Positions 46,930-56,533 of a DNA stretch of 64,000 nucleotides are shown piece after piece. The DNA is taken from contig CAWKLQ010000008.1 of assembly GCA_963850525.1 (NCBI GenBank), positions 62,001 to 126,000 on the forward strand, in the 5' to 3' direction. Origin of the DNA: JAEMQF01 sp963850525 (GTDB lineage Bacteria > Pseudomonadota > Gammaproteobacteria > Burkholderiales > Burkholderiaceae_C). Below the pieces are notes generated by a model. The model worked only from the letters and a program-made list of their open reading frames with translations, was not told where the DNA came from and made no database searches. The first letter of the stretch is position 1. Each line of letters starts with the position of its first letter. A program made the position numbers and the translations under genes.

Positions 46930-48018
46930 ATGCGCGAATCCAAAACGCCGCGCGATCGGCTCGACAAGCCGACGCTCATCTACCCCTTCGAAGGGCACCC
47001 GCCGCCGGGCAAGACGCTCGAAGTCGCGCCCGGCGTGTTGTGGATGCGCATGCCCATCCCCTACGCGGTGAACCACATCAACATCTGGGCGTTGGACGAC
47101 GGCGCCGGCTGGGCCGTCGTCGACACCGGCGTGCGCACGCCCGAGAGCCTGGGCGTGTGGCGTGAACTCTTCGTCAACGCACCGGACCAGCGCACGATCA
47201 CGCGCGTCTTCGTCACGCACATGCACCCCGACCATGTGGGCCTGGCCGGCTGGCTGACGCGCAAGTTCGACTGCCGGCTCTGGATGACGCGCCAGGAGTA
47301 CTTGAATTGCCGAGTCCTGTGCGCGGACTCCGGCCGCGAAGCACCGGCTGAAGCGATGACGTTCTTCCGCCGCGCCGGCTGGGCCGACTCCGCGCTGGAA
47401 GACTACCGGATGCGCTTTGGCAACTTCGGCAAGCAGATCCACGCCCTGCCCGAGAGCTACCGACGCCTCGTCGACGGAGAAACCTTTCGCATCGGCGCGC
47501 ACGAGTGGCGCGTCGTCGTCGGCACCGGGCACTCGCCCGAACACGCCTGCCTGTACTGCCCGGCGCTCAAGCTGCTGATCTCGGGCGACCAGGTGTTGCC
47601 GCGAATTTCATCGAATGTGTCGGTGCACCCGACCGAACCCGACGCCGACCCGATGCGCGACTGGCTCGAATCGCTCGCCAAGATCGAGCGCGAAGTGCCC
47701 GACGACGTGCTCGTGCTGCCCTCGCACAACGAATGTTTTCGCGGCCTGCACGCCAGGCTGCGCTACCTCGCGGAGTCGCAGCTGCAAATTCTTGATCGAT
47801 TGCGCGCCACCCTGACCGAGCCCAAGCGCGCCGTCGACGTTTTCGCGGCCCTTTTCGCCCGGACCATCGACGCCAACAGCGCCGGCCTGCTCGGCCTGGC
47901 CACGGGAGAGAGCATCGCGTGCCTCAACTACCTCGTGCAGCGTGGCGAGGCAGTGAGCGAGCTCGACGCGTCAGGCGTGGCGTGGTACCGCATGGGTGGC
48001 GCTGCGGCGAGGGCTTGA
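46930..48018 (+). CDS. Metallo-beta-lactamase-fold hydrolase
   Basis: 362 aa. The zinc motif THMHPDHVG (H97, H99, D101, H102), a further His in GTGHSPEHACLY and D in LISGDQVLP are present. The C-terminal ~100 residues include a winged-helix-like tail found in LACTB2/glyoxalase-like relatives. Likely a thioester or lactone hydrolase; pairing with the divergent acyl-CoA ligase suggests acyl-CoA metabolism, by inference only. No signal peptide. Confidence 0.88.
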   Translation: MRESKTPRDRLDKPTLIYPFEGHPPPGKTLEVAPGVLWMRMPIPYAVNHINIWALDDGAGWAVVDTGVRTPESLGVWRELFVNAPDQRTITRVFVTHMHPDHVGLAGWLTRKFDCRLWMTRQEYLNCRVLCADSGREAPAEAMTFFRRAGWADSALEDYRMRFGNFGKQIHALPESYRRLVDGETFRIGAHEWRVVVGTGHSPEHACLYCPALKLLISGDQVLPRISSNVSVHPTEPDADPMRDWLESLAKIEREVPDDVLVLPSHNECFRGLHARLRYLAESQLQILDRLRATLTEPKRAVDVFAALFARTIDANSAGLLGLATGESIACLNYLVQRGEAVSELDASGVAWYRMGGAAARA

Positions 48019-48094
48019 CAGGCGGCGCGCGTGCTGGATCGATCCCAGTTGCACAAACGACGCACCGCCCTTGGGACCCCGAAGCCGGGGCGAA

Positions 48095-49069
48095 TCATTG
48101 CGCGGGTGCGAGCGTCTCCCACCCGGTGCGCGCGACGATGAACTTGACGATCTGGTCCACGGCGAGCGCCGCCTCGGGAAGGAACGGCGCGAGTTGAAAC
48201 ACGTGCGGCGTTTCGGGCCAGAGTTCGAGTTCGACGTGCACGCCGGCGGCGTGCGCCTTGTGCGCCGTGCGGGTCGCTTCGTCGCGCAGGATTTCGGAGC
48301 TTCCGGCTTGCAGGAACAGCGGCGGGAAGCCACGGAAATCGGCGAACAGTGGCGACACTTCAGGGTGCGTGTACAACTGCGCCGAGGGGACGTAGTGGCT
48401 GCGCATCACGAGCAGGTTGTCCAGGCGCAGCATGGCATCGCGGTCCTGGTTGTCGACCAGGCTGTCGCCCGTGAAGGTGCAATCCACACCCGGCGACAGC
48501 AGCACGGCGCAGCTCGGCAGCGCGTCGCGGTGCGCGAGCGCGCGCTGCAAGGTGACGAGCGCGAGGTTGCCACCCGCCGAGTCGCCGACGATGACCACGT
48601 CGCCGGGGTCGCTGCCGCGGTGGAGCAGCCATTGGTAGGCCGCGTGACAATCGTCGGGCGCGGCGGGAAACGGGTGTTCGGGAGCGAGCCGGTAATCCGG
48701 GATCAGCGCGCGTGCGCCCAGGCGCCGGCACAGGCGTGCCGCGAACGCCGCGTACGCGTTCGGAAAGCGAAACGCGAACGAGCCGCCGTGCAGGTACAGC
48801 AAAGTGCGCCCGGGGCACGTTTCGGGAACGCTCACCCATTCGGCCGCGACGCCGTCGCAGTCCACGGGTTCGCGCAGCACAAGCCGGTCGACCTGGAAGT
48901 GCCGCGCGTCGAGCACCTCGTAGTGCCGGCGCAGCGCAGCGATGTCGGCGTCCTGGCGCAGCGGCGTGCGCGAGCCAAAGCGCAGCACCGCGTTCAACGC
49001 CCGCGTGCGCCAGCTGCCGCGTCCTGCGACGATCCGCACATGCGGCGCTTGTTGCATCGCTTGCAGCAT
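48095..49069 (-). CDS. Alpha/beta hydrolase, hormone-sensitive-lipase-like esterase
   Basis: 324 aa from the ATG at 49069, 2 bases after the stop of the acyltransferase-fusion gene, so co-transcribed with it. Oxyanion motif HGG (94-96), nucleophile S164 in GDSAGG (162-167), later Asp and His (PHVFQ) as in family IV esterases. Substrate unknown; the neighbour makes acylated lipids plausible. Confidence 0.88.
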   Translation of the reverse strand: MLQAMQQAPHVRIVAGRGSWRTRALNAVLRFGSRTPLRQDADIAALRRHYEVLDARHFQVDRLVLREPVDCDGVAAEWVSVPETCPGRTLLYLHGGSFAFRFPNAYAAFAARLCRRLGARALIPDYRLAPEHPFPAAPDDCHAAYQWLLHRGSDPGDVVIVGDSAGGNLALVTLQRALAHRDALPSCAVLLSPGVDCTFTGDSLVDNQDRDAMLRLDNLLVMRSHYVPSAQLYTHPEVSPLFADFRGFPPLFLQAGSSEILRDEATRTAHKAHAAGVHVELELWPETPHVFQLAPFLPEAALAVDQIVKFIVARTGWETLAPAQ

Positions 49070-49071
49070 GC

Positions 49072-51948
49072 TCAGTGGCCCTCGACTTCGAGCATGATCG
49101 CGCGGCGCGCCGCGTCGCGCAAGCGCACGCCCGCCGCAAACACATCGCTCGCATCGCCGGCAGGCCGCAGTGGCTCGCCGATCTGGACTTGCAGCGCCAC
49201 GCGCCGCGGCCACCAGGCGTTGGCGGGCAGCATCGCGCGGTTCCCCGACAGCGCCACCGGCACCACGGGCACGCCGGCGCGCGCCGCCGCGAGAAACGCG
49301 CCGAGGTGAAACGGCAGCAGACCCGGGCTCGCGACAAACGTGCCTTCCGGAAAGACCGCGAGCGATTCACCCTGCGTGACGGCATCGGCCAGGCGCGTCG
49401 CATCGGCGACGCTGCGCGAGGCGTCGAAGCGCTCGACAAACTGCGCGCCCAGGCGGCTCAGGAACACCCGCGCGACGAACTGACCTTGCAGCTCGCGCTT
49501 CGCGACGAAGGCGAATGGACGCGGCAGTGCGGCGACCAGGATCACGCCGTCCAGATAACTGGCGTGGTTGCTCACGAGCACACACGGCCCGCTGGGCAGG
49601 CGCTCCAGGCCACGCACTTCGAACGCCGTGCCAGTCAAGCGGAACAGCACGCGCGCCGCAGCGTGACCTACGCGCCAGGCCTGCGCGGGCGTTGACGCGC
49701 CCGCCGTCACGAGCCAGGCGAGTGGCGCCAGCAGCCAGAACACCAGCCCGGCGCGCAGGCCGTACAGGACGCTGCCGACGCCGACGCCGATGGCGCGCAG
49801 CCGCAGCGCGAGCGCGCCCATGGCAAGCCGCAGAACCTGTTGGCGCGGCGTCACCGCAGGCAGGCCCACGCGGCCTGACTCGACGAGCTCGCGGCACGCC
49901 GAGCGGCGCACCTTGCCACTCGACGTCTTCAGCACACTGTGCGGCGGCGCGAGCACGATCCGGTCCGGCGGCTCGCCGATCGCGCCGAGCACGGCGCGAG
50001 ATATCGCTTCGCGCAGCCGCTCCTGCAGCGCGGGGTCCGGACTGCGCGCTTCGGCCAGCACGACCAGGCGCTCGGTGCCGCTCCCCGGATCCGGGCTGCC
50101 GAACACGGCCACGCCGCCCTTGCGCACGCCATCGACGGCGCCGACCGCGTCTTCGATCTCCTGCGGGTAGAGATTGCGCCCGCCGCGAATGATGATGTCC
50201 TTGACTCGGCCGGTGATGAAAACGTCGCCGCCGGCCTTGTAGGCGCGGTCGCCCGTGTCGAGCCAGCCGTCGTGGAACAGCCGGGCCGACAACTCCGGGT
50301 TGCGGTAGTAGCCTCGCGTCGCCGACGGCCCGTTGAATTCGAGCCGGCCCTCGATGCGCTCGCCGACCTCGACGCCGGCGTCGTCGACGATGCGGATCGC
50401 ATGGCCCGGAATCGGCCGGCCGCACGCGACGAAACGCAGCGCGCCCGGATCGTCCGGCGCGGCCGGCACGGCGCGGTGCTCTCGAGTGAAAGGCTCGCGC
50501 TGCACGCTGTCCACGAGCGGCGCGCGCCCGAGCGGCGGGAACAGCAGGCCGACACACGCTTCGGCCAAGCCATACACCGGCGCGAGCGCCTCGGCGCGCA
50601 AGCCGCAGCGCGCGAAGCGCAGCCGAAAGCGTTGCACGGTGTCGGGGCTGACGGCTTCGGCGCCGTTGAATGCGAGGCGCCAGCGGCTCAAGTCCAGGCC
50701 GGCGAGATCGGCGTCGGTCACGTGCTTCAGGCACAGCTCGTAGGCGAAGTTCGGCGCCGCCGACAAGCTGCCGCGGTAGCGCGTGATCATCTGCAGCCAG
50801 CGCAGCGGGTGCGCCAGAAACGCGAGCGGCGACATCACAACCGACGGGAAGCCGACGTACATCGGCGCGAGCCATGCGCCGATCAAGCCCATGTCGTGAT
50901 ACAGCGGCAACCAGCTGACGAAGGTGTCGCGCGTTGTCGCTTGCGCCGCCTTGGCCATCGCGCGGATGTTCGCGAGCAGGTTCGCGTGCGTCAGCGCCAC
51001 GCCCTTGGGGTTGCCGGTGCTTCCCGACGTGTACTGAATGAACGCAATGTCGTCGGAGTGCAGCGCCACCGGAGTCGGCACCGCGCCGGGCAGCGACAAC
51101 TGCGCGGCGGTGAGCACATGGCGCAGGCCAGGAACACGCGCCTGCAGCAAGCGTGCGACGACCCGCGCCTCGGGAACCGTCACGAGCACGCAGGCCTGCG
51201 CGTTCGCCAGGATGCCCGTGTGGCGCAACACATGGTCTTCGAGCTGCGAGGCGCGCGCCGGGGGATAGATCGGTACCGGAATCGCGCCCGCGAGCAGGAT
51301 GCCGAAGTAGGTGGCGAAGTATTCGGGGGATGTGGGCAGCATGATCGCCACGCACTGACGCGGCAGCACGCCGGCGCGCTGCAGGCCCGCAGCAATCGCG
51401 CTTGCGGACGTCGCCAGCCCGCGGTAGGTGATCGCGTGTTCGGTATCGCCCTCCAGGCAAATCACCTGGGTCTGGTCGGGGTGCTTCTGCACATGCCAGT
51501 TCAGGACGTCGATCAGTGTTCTCGCGTCCGACGGAGCCGCGTCGCCCGAGAGCGTGGCCCTGCTCGGCGCGAGCGCAGCGAGCGGCGCATGGGCGGCGGG
51601 CTGGGGGGCGCCGCCGGCGGGTGCGCCGGGTCGCCCTCCCGGAGGCGCCAACGCACGCGCACGCGACACCGCGTCGAGCAGGTCACCGACGGTTTCGCTG
51701 CGCTGCAGCGTGTCCTCCGGCAGCGCCACGCCGAACTCGCGCTCGGTGCGCAGCAGCAACTCCATGCGCGTCAGGCTGTCCAGGCCCAGGTCGCGGTCGA
51801 GCACGCTTTGCAGCGTCACCGAAGGCATTCCCGGCGCATCGGCGTGCAGGTCGCGCAGGGTCGCCTGCACGATGGCGAGCAAGGCCACCTCGCCCGAATC
51901 GAGGCCGGCGGCCGGGTGCGTTAGTTGCGAATTCGTCGTCTCAGCCAT
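49072..51948 (-). CDS. ACP - AMP-dependent acyl ligase - 1-acyl-glycerophosphate acyltransferase fusion
   Basis: 958 aa with three domains. An N-terminal acyl carrier domain carries a phosphopantetheine serine, S58, in GLDSLTRMEL. A FAAL/FadD-like adenylating domain covers ~135-690 (YTSGSTGNPKG; GDRAYKAGGDVFITGRVKDI; the C-terminal Lys region KTSSGKVRRS). A PlsC-like acyltransferase domain (~740-958) has NHASYLDG (HX4D) and FPEGTF. The combination suggests that a free fatty acid is activated, loaded on the internal ACP and passed to a lysophospholipid or glycerolipid, similar to the Aas logic but with its own ACP. 67 bases after the V-ATPase D gene, same strand. Confidence 0.87.
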   Translation of the reverse strand: MAETTNSQLTHPAAGLDSGEVALLAIVQATLRDLHADAPGMPSVTLQSVLDRDLGLDSLTRMELLLRTEREFGVALPEDTLQRSETVGDLLDAVSRARALAPPGGRPGAPAGGAPQPAAHAPLAALAPSRATLSGDAAPSDARTLIDVLNWHVQKHPDQTQVICLEGDTEHAITYRGLATSASAIAAGLQRAGVLPRQCVAIMLPTSPEYFATYFGILLAGAIPVPIYPPARASQLEDHVLRHTGILANAQACVLVTVPEARVVARLLQARVPGLRHVLTAAQLSLPGAVPTPVALHSDDIAFIQYTSGSTGNPKGVALTHANLLANIRAMAKAAQATTRDTFVSWLPLYHDMGLIGAWLAPMYVGFPSVVMSPLAFLAHPLRWLQMITRYRGSLSAAPNFAYELCLKHVTDADLAGLDLSRWRLAFNGAEAVSPDTVQRFRLRFARCGLRAEALAPVYGLAEACVGLLFPPLGRAPLVDSVQREPFTREHRAVPAAPDDPGALRFVACGRPIPGHAIRIVDDAGVEVGERIEGRLEFNGPSATRGYYRNPELSARLFHDGWLDTGDRAYKAGGDVFITGRVKDIIIRGGRNLYPQEIEDAVGAVDGVRKGGVAVFGSPDPGSGTERLVVLAEARSPDPALQERLREAISRAVLGAIGEPPDRIVLAPPHSVLKTSSGKVRRSACRELVESGRVGLPAVTPRQQVLRLAMGALALRLRAIGVGVGSVLYGLRAGLVFWLLAPLAWLVTAGASTPAQAWRVGHAAARVLFRLTGTAFEVRGLERLPSGPCVLVSNHASYLDGVILVAALPRPFAFVAKRELQGQFVARVFLSRLGAQFVERFDASRSVADATRLADAVTQGESLAVFPEGTFVASPGLLPFHLGAFLAAARAGVPVVPVALSGNRAMLPANAWWPRRVALQVQIGEPLRPAGDASDVFAAGVRLRDAARRAIMLEVEGH

Positions 51949-52015
51949 GGTCCATCACTCGTGCGTTGACGGTTCGAGCACTGCATGATGATCGTCTGCA
52001 ACGCCCGCATCACCT

Positions 52016-52672
52016 CTATCGCACACGCCGGGCGCCAGGCGATTGATCCTGCGCAATCGCACGCGCGCCGCGCAAATCGGCGCCGTAGCGCATCGAGATC
52101 GCGTCTTCGCGCTCCAGCTCTTCGAGCCGGTTGTCGATGTCGCAGATCGCCTGGTCGAGTTCGGGAAGCATCACGTCTTGCAACGCGCGCGCGCGTCGCA
52201 CCGAACGGCGGTATTCGAACGAAAGGCGTTCCAGGTTGCCCGAGACAGCGGCGAGGCCTGCGGCTGCGACGACGACGCCAGCGAAGGCTTGCCGGCACGA
52301 CTCGCCCTCAGGCGAACGGTTCACTGCTTCTGCCACCGGCGCCAGCCCCGCTTCGAAAGCGGCTTCCTGGAGCGCCACGCCCATCAACGCGCGGGGTCGA
52401 ACCCGCAGGTGCGCTCGCACCAAGTCGCTCGGCGGATAGATTTGCAAGCCCTGCAGCCCGTGCCGCGCCACCGCCTCCTGGAGTGCGGCGAATGCGCCTT
52501 GGTTCAGCGCGATGAAGTCGCGCTGCAGCGTCGCGTAGCGCGCCAGCTCGCGCAAGATCTCACCCGCAAGCAACATGCACTTCTCGTCGAGGAAGACGTA
52601 GCCTTCGTGCATGGCCCGCCGCTCGTCCTTCATCTCGATGAGGGCGCTGCGGGTCGCACCCGTTTCACTCAC
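52016..52672 (-). CDS. A/V-type ATP synthase subunit D (central stalk)
   Basis: 218 aa from a GTG at 52672 that overlaps the subunit B stop as GTGA. The N-terminus (TRSALIEMKDERRAMHEG) and the C-terminal helix (RRSVRRARALQDVMLPELDQAI) match the long coiled-coil rotor subunit D of archaeal/bacterial V-ATPases. Last gene of the ATPase unit. Confidence 0.9.
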   Translation of the reverse strand: MSETGATRSALIEMKDERRAMHEGYVFLDEKCMLLAGEILRELARYATLQRDFIALNQGAFAALQEAVARHGLQGLQIYPPSDLVRAHLRVRPRALMGVALQEAAFEAGLAPVAEAVNRSPEGESCRQAFAGVVVAAAGLAAVSGNLERLSFEYRRSVRRARALQDVMLPELDQAICDIDNRLEELEREDAISMRYGADLRGARAIAQDQSPGARRVR

Positions 52673-54048
52673 GATCGAGCCTCGATGTGCGCGGCGATCT
52701 GCGCGTCCGACAGGCGCGTCAGCTCGCTCTTCGGGAATTCGGCGAGCAAGGCCCAGCCCAGCGCCATGCTCTGCTCGAGCGTGCGCGGCTCGTCCTGATT
52801 GACGAGGGTCTGCTCGAATGCGGTGCCGAAGCGCAGGTACAAGCGGTCGGTGTCGGCCAGGCCTTCGAGACCCACCACGCTGGCGAGCACGCGCGCCTGC
52901 GTGGCGCGCGCGTACGCGGCGTAGAGCTGGCTCGCCAGCGCGGGGTGGTCGGCGTGGGTGTACTTCGCGCCGGTGCCGTCTTTCATCAACCTCGACAAGC
53001 TCGGCAACACGTTCACCGGCGGGTAGACCCCGCGCCGATCCAGGTCGCGCGACAGCACGATCTGGCCTTCGGTGATGTAGCCCGTGAGGTCCGGAATCGG
53101 ATGCCCGATGTCGTCGGCCGGCATCGTCAATATCGACAGTTGGGTCAGCGTTCCGGAGACGCCGCGCAGGCACCCTGCGCGCTCGAACAGCGTCGCCAGG
53201 TCCGAGTACATGGTTCCGGGGAAGCCCTTGCGGCTCGGAATCTCGCCTTTGCTCGACGACACCTCGCGCAAGGCCTCGCAGTAGTTCGTCATGTCGGTGA
53301 GGATCACGAGCACGTGCTTGCCCAACTCGAACGCGAGGTATTCGGCGGCGCTCAGCGCGAAGCGCGGCGTCAGCAGGCGCTGCGTGCTCGAGTCGCTGGC
53401 GAGGTTCAGGAACAGCGCGGTGCGCTCCAGCGCGCCACCGCGCTCCAGGCTGCGCCGGAAGTACTCGGCACTCTCATAGGGCACGCCGATTCCGGCGAAG
53501 ACGATGACGAAGTCGTCGGCGGAGGTTGCGGACCGCAGCCGCGCATGGCTCGCGATCTGCACGGCGAGCCGGTCGTGCGGCAGCCCGCCGCCGGAAAACA
53601 GCGGCAGCTTCTGGCCGCGTACCAGGCTGTTCATCAGGTCCAGTGTGCTGATGCCGGTTTCGATGAAGTCGCGCGGCATCGCACGCGCCACCGGGTTCAA
53701 CGGCAGGCCATCGATTGCGACCTGGCGGTGCGCTGCAACCGGCGGCCCGCCGTCGATGACCTGGCCTACGCCGTTGAAGACGCGCCCGAGGATTCCCGGC
53801 CCGACGCCAAAGCGGAGCAGCTCGCCGTGGAAGCGCACGACGGTGCCCTCCAACGACAAGCCGGTGGTCGATTCGAGCACCTCGATCGTCATGTACTGCT
53901 CGTCGATCGCGGCGATGCGCCCCAGTCGCGAGCGGCCGTCTGCGCCGCGCACCTGCACCGCGTCGGCCAAGCCGACGTCGAGCGTGCGCCGCAGGAACAG
54001 CAGCGGGCCTTCGAGGCGTGTCGCGGCGCCTTCAACGCTGAGCAGCAT
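52669..54048 (-). CDS. A/V-type ATP synthase subunit B (non-catalytic)
   Basis: 459 aa from the ATG at 54048, which has GGTGGG upstream; an ATG at 54066 inside the repeat would add six residues and overlap the subunit A stop (ATGA). Sequence MLLSVEGAATRLEGPLLFL opens the beta-barrel domain; the P-loop position is replaced by FSGGGLPHDRLAVQIA, as expected of the non-catalytic B subunit, and SSSKGEIPSRKGFPGTMYSD is strongly conserved. Length is normal (about 460). Confidence 0.95.
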   Translation of the reverse strand: MLLSVEGAATRLEGPLLFLRRTLDVGLADAVQVRGADGRSRLGRIAAIDEQYMTIEVLESTTGLSLEGTVVRFHGELLRFGVGPGILGRVFNGVGQVIDGGPPVAAHRQVAIDGLPLNPVARAMPRDFIETGISTLDLMNSLVRGQKLPLFSGGGLPHDRLAVQIASHARLRSATSADDFVIVFAGIGVPYESAEYFRRSLERGGALERTALFLNLASDSSTQRLLTPRFALSAAEYLAFELGKHVLVILTDMTNYCEALREVSSSKGEIPSRKGFPGTMYSDLATLFERAGCLRGVSGTLTQLSILTMPADDIGHPIPDLTGYITEGQIVLSRDLDRRGVYPPVNVLPSLSRLMKDGTGAKYTHADHPALASQLYAAYARATQARVLASVVGLEGLADTDRLYLRFGTAFEQTLVNQDEPRTLEQSMALGWALLAEFPKSELTRLSDAQIAAHIEARS

Positions 54049-54060
54049 CGTGACCCACCA

Positions 54061-54165
54061 CGTCATCCCGGCGCACGCCGGCGCACGCCGGGATCCACTG
54101 CCGGCGCGAACCCCTGGATCCCGGCCCCCGTGTCGGGCACGGGGCGACGTTCCGCCGGGATGACG
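54061..54165. repeat. 105-bp repeat element with 13-bp perfect terminal inverted repeats at the V-ATPase A/B junction
   Basis: The element starts CGTCATCCCGGCG and ends CGCCGGGATGACG, a perfect 13-bp inverted repeat. A near-identical copy of its right half (about 52 bases) lies at 63405-63456. It resembles the REP/MITE-like palindromic repeats scattered in many proteobacteria. On the minus strand it is read as the last 33 codons and stop of subunit A, so its insertion has replaced or extended that C-terminus. Confidence 0.85.
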
Positions 54166-55916
54166 GTTGCTTGCCCGTGTACCGGCACGATCTGCGCAAA
54201 TTCGCGCTCCATCTGCGCATCGAGTTCGGCGAGCAGCGCCAACTGGTCGTCGGCGATGTCTTCGCCCATGCGCTGCAGCGCGCGCAGGCACGGCAGCCAG
54301 GCCATGCGCTGTGGGGCGACTCCGGCCGCGAGCGCGGCTTCGGCCAGGTCGATGAAGCGCCCCAGCAGCCGCATCATGGCAGCCTGACGTGGCGGGCTGC
54401 AGACTCGATCGACAGGAGAAAACGCCGACTGGCGCAGGAACGCCTCGTTGATCAGGTCGGCGCACAGCAGCGTCAATTGCTGGCGCGCCGGCAGCGCGTC
54501 TTTGCCGATGATGCGCGCCATGCGCTCGAGCTGCGCCTGCTCGTCGAGCAGCGTCAGGAAGCGCCGACGCAGCAGCAGCCAGTCGCGGTTGCCTTGGCTG
54601 CCCCACCACGGCGCGAAGTCGCGCGCGTCTTCGGCGTAGGACTGCAGTGGATGGATGGCGGGGTAGAACCGCGCCTGCGCACGTTTCGAGTCGAGCGCCC
54701 AGAAGGCTTTCACGTAGCGCTTCGTGTGGCTCGTCACCGGCTCGGAAAAATCGCCCGACGGCGGGCTGATCGCGCCCATGACGGTCACCGAGCCTGTGCT
54801 GCCTGCGAGCGTTTCGACGAGCGCGGCGCGTTCGTAAAAATCGGCGAGCCGGCTCGCCAGATACGCAGGGTAGCCGCCTTCGCCGGGCAACTCGCCGAAG
54901 CGCCCCGACACTTCGCGCAGTGCTTCAGCCCAGCGGCTCGTCGAGTCGGCCATCAGCGCGACGTGCAGACCCTGGTCGCGAAAATACTCTGCCACCGTGA
55001 TCGCGCAGTAGATGCTCGCCTCGCGCGCCGCCACCGGCATGTTCGACGTGTTGGCGATGATGACGGTGCGCTCCATGAGCGGCCGGCCGGTGCGCGGGTC
55101 GGTGAGCGTCGGGAATTCGTCGAGCACGCCGGCCATCTCGTTGCCGCGCTCGCCGCAGCCTAAGTACACGATGACGTCGGCGTTGCAGCCCTTGGCGAGT
55201 GCTTCGAGCAGCACCGTCTTGCCGGTACCGAAGCCTCCCGGAATCGCCGCCTTGCCGCCCTGCGCCACCGGGAACAGGCTGTCCAGAATGCGCTGGCCCG
55301 TCACCAGCGGCACATTCGTCGGCAAGCGCCGCGCCACGGGCCGGGGCAGGCGCACCGGCCAGACGTGGCTCATCGCCAATTCCCGCAGACTGCTGTCGCC
55401 CTGGCGCAGCACGCACACCGCGGCATCGTCGGCGTACTCGCCGGGGGCGACGACCGACTCGACGACACCGTTCGCGTCGGGCGGCGCGAGGCACAGTTGG
55501 GCACGACCCTGCTGCGCGCCGGCCTGCCCGATCACTGCGCCAGGAGTCAGCCGCGCACCCGCGACGATGCTCGGCTCGAAGTGGCGCCGCCCGACCGGGG
55601 GTGCCAGCATGCCCGGCTGCACGAACATGGAGTCAATGCCCGACAAGGGCCGCAGCAGCCCATCGAAGATGTGCCCCAGCAGGTGCGGCCCGAGCCGAAC
55701 CGCCAGCGCCTGGCCGTCGCCACGCACTTCGGTGCCGGGGCGCAGGCCGGACGTGTCTTCATAGACCTGCACGACGATTGCGTCGCCGTCGAGACGAACC
55801 ACTTCGCCGAGCAATGCGCGCGGCCCGACACGCACCGATTCGCGCAGCGCGAACGGTCCCTGCTTCTCGGCGTGCAGCACCGGCCCGGCGATCCGGCGCA
55901 CGATCGCCAGGCTCAT
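54063..55916 (-). CDS. A/V-type ATP synthase subunit A (catalytic), C-terminus supplied by a repeat
   Basis: 617 aa. Walker A GGFGTGKT (227-234), GERGNE, Walker B-like VALMADSTSRWAEALREVSGR, and the bulge domain in the N-terminal half identify the catalytic subunit. Residues 585-617 are translated from the repeat at 54061-54165 (including RRPVPDTGAGI); without them the length (~584) matches relatives. The start overlaps the subunit E stop as ATGA, and the stop overlaps an ATG (54063-54066) six codons before the likely subunit B start. Confidence 0.95.
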   Translation of the reverse strand: MSLAIVRRIAGPVLHAEKQGPFALRESVRVGPRALLGEVVRLDGDAIVVQVYEDTSGLRPGTEVRGDGQALAVRLGPHLLGHIFDGLLRPLSGIDSMFVQPGMLAPPVGRRHFEPSIVAGARLTPGAVIGQAGAQQGRAQLCLAPPDANGVVESVVAPGEYADDAAVCVLRQGDSSLRELAMSHVWPVRLPRPVARRLPTNVPLVTGQRILDSLFPVAQGGKAAIPGGFGTGKTVLLEALAKGCNADVIVYLGCGERGNEMAGVLDEFPTLTDPRTGRPLMERTVIIANTSNMPVAAREASIYCAITVAEYFRDQGLHVALMADSTSRWAEALREVSGRFGELPGEGGYPAYLASRLADFYERAALVETLAGSTGSVTVMGAISPPSGDFSEPVTSHTKRYVKAFWALDSKRAQARFYPAIHPLQSYAEDARDFAPWWGSQGNRDWLLLRRRFLTLLDEQAQLERMARIIGKDALPARQQLTLLCADLINEAFLRQSAFSPVDRVCSPPRQAAMMRLLGRFIDLAEAALAAGVAPQRMAWLPCLRALQRMGEDIADDQLALLAELDAQMEREFAQIVPVHGQATVIPAERRPVPDTGAGIQGFAPAVDPGVRRRAPG

Positions 55917-56533
55917 GTCTGATCTTCCAGGAGACGCAGCAAGCGCGCCTCGATTTCGCTGCGATCGGCGAGCAGACCACCGAGCGTGGCGTCGACGACG
56001 TTGCCGTCGATCTCGATGCGCAAGCCGGCGCGGATCGCCGGGTCGGCGTTGAACTGCGCCGCCGCACCCCATCGCGCGCCGGGCACCTGCGATGGCAGCG
56101 GCGATCCGTCGGCGGCATGAACGACGCGCCACGCGCCACCCGGCAGCCGCGCCCGCGCGAACCCGGCCGCGTGCGCCAGCCACGCCGCGCGCGACGCCGG
56201 CTCGCGCCACAGCGCCAGCAGCGCTTCGGGCAGTTGCTGCCACGCCAGGCGCAGCAACGCCGCATTGCGCTGCTGCGCGTGCAGGCGGCGCCGCGTTGCC
56301 AGCTGCGCCTGCACCGCAGCGATTCGCTCGCGCCGCCGCAGGCGTTGCTCAGCGAACGTCTGGCGCATGCGCGCGCGCGCATCGGCGTGCGCCTGGGCGC
56401 GTTGCGCGTCGGCCTGGGCGTGGGCGGCGTCGAGAATCTGGGCGCATTGGCGCGCGCGGTCGGCCTCGATCAGATCGAGCAAGGCGCGCGATTGCTTGTC
56501 GATGAGCACAGTCCCGGCCGGCTGCGGGTTCAT
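55913..56533 (-). CDS. A/V-type ATP synthase subunit E (peripheral stalk)
   Basis: 206 aa. The N-terminal half is a long Ala/Arg/Gln-rich helix (heptad-like, ~20-100) and the C-terminal half a small alpha/beta domain (IRAGLRIEIDGNVVDATLGGLLADRSEIEARLLRLL) typical of subunit E. Assignment rests mainly on this ending and on position between F and A. Overlaps both neighbours by ATGA. Confidence 0.8.
   Translation of the reverse strand: MNPQPAGTVLIDKQSRALLDLIEADRARQCAQILDAAHAQADAQRAQAHADARARMRQTFAEQRLRRRERIAAVQAQLATRRRLHAQQRNAALLRLAWQQLPEALLALWREPASRAAWLAHAAGFARARLPGGAWRVVHAADGSPLPSQVPGARWGAAAQFNADPAIRAGLRIEIDGNVVDATLGGLLADRSEIEARLLRLLEDQT

Noticed and set aside
48077..48090. Short CCCCG / CGGGG hairpin between convergent genes
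   Set aside because: Only 5 bp, no T-run; too common in such GC-rich DNA to call a terminator.
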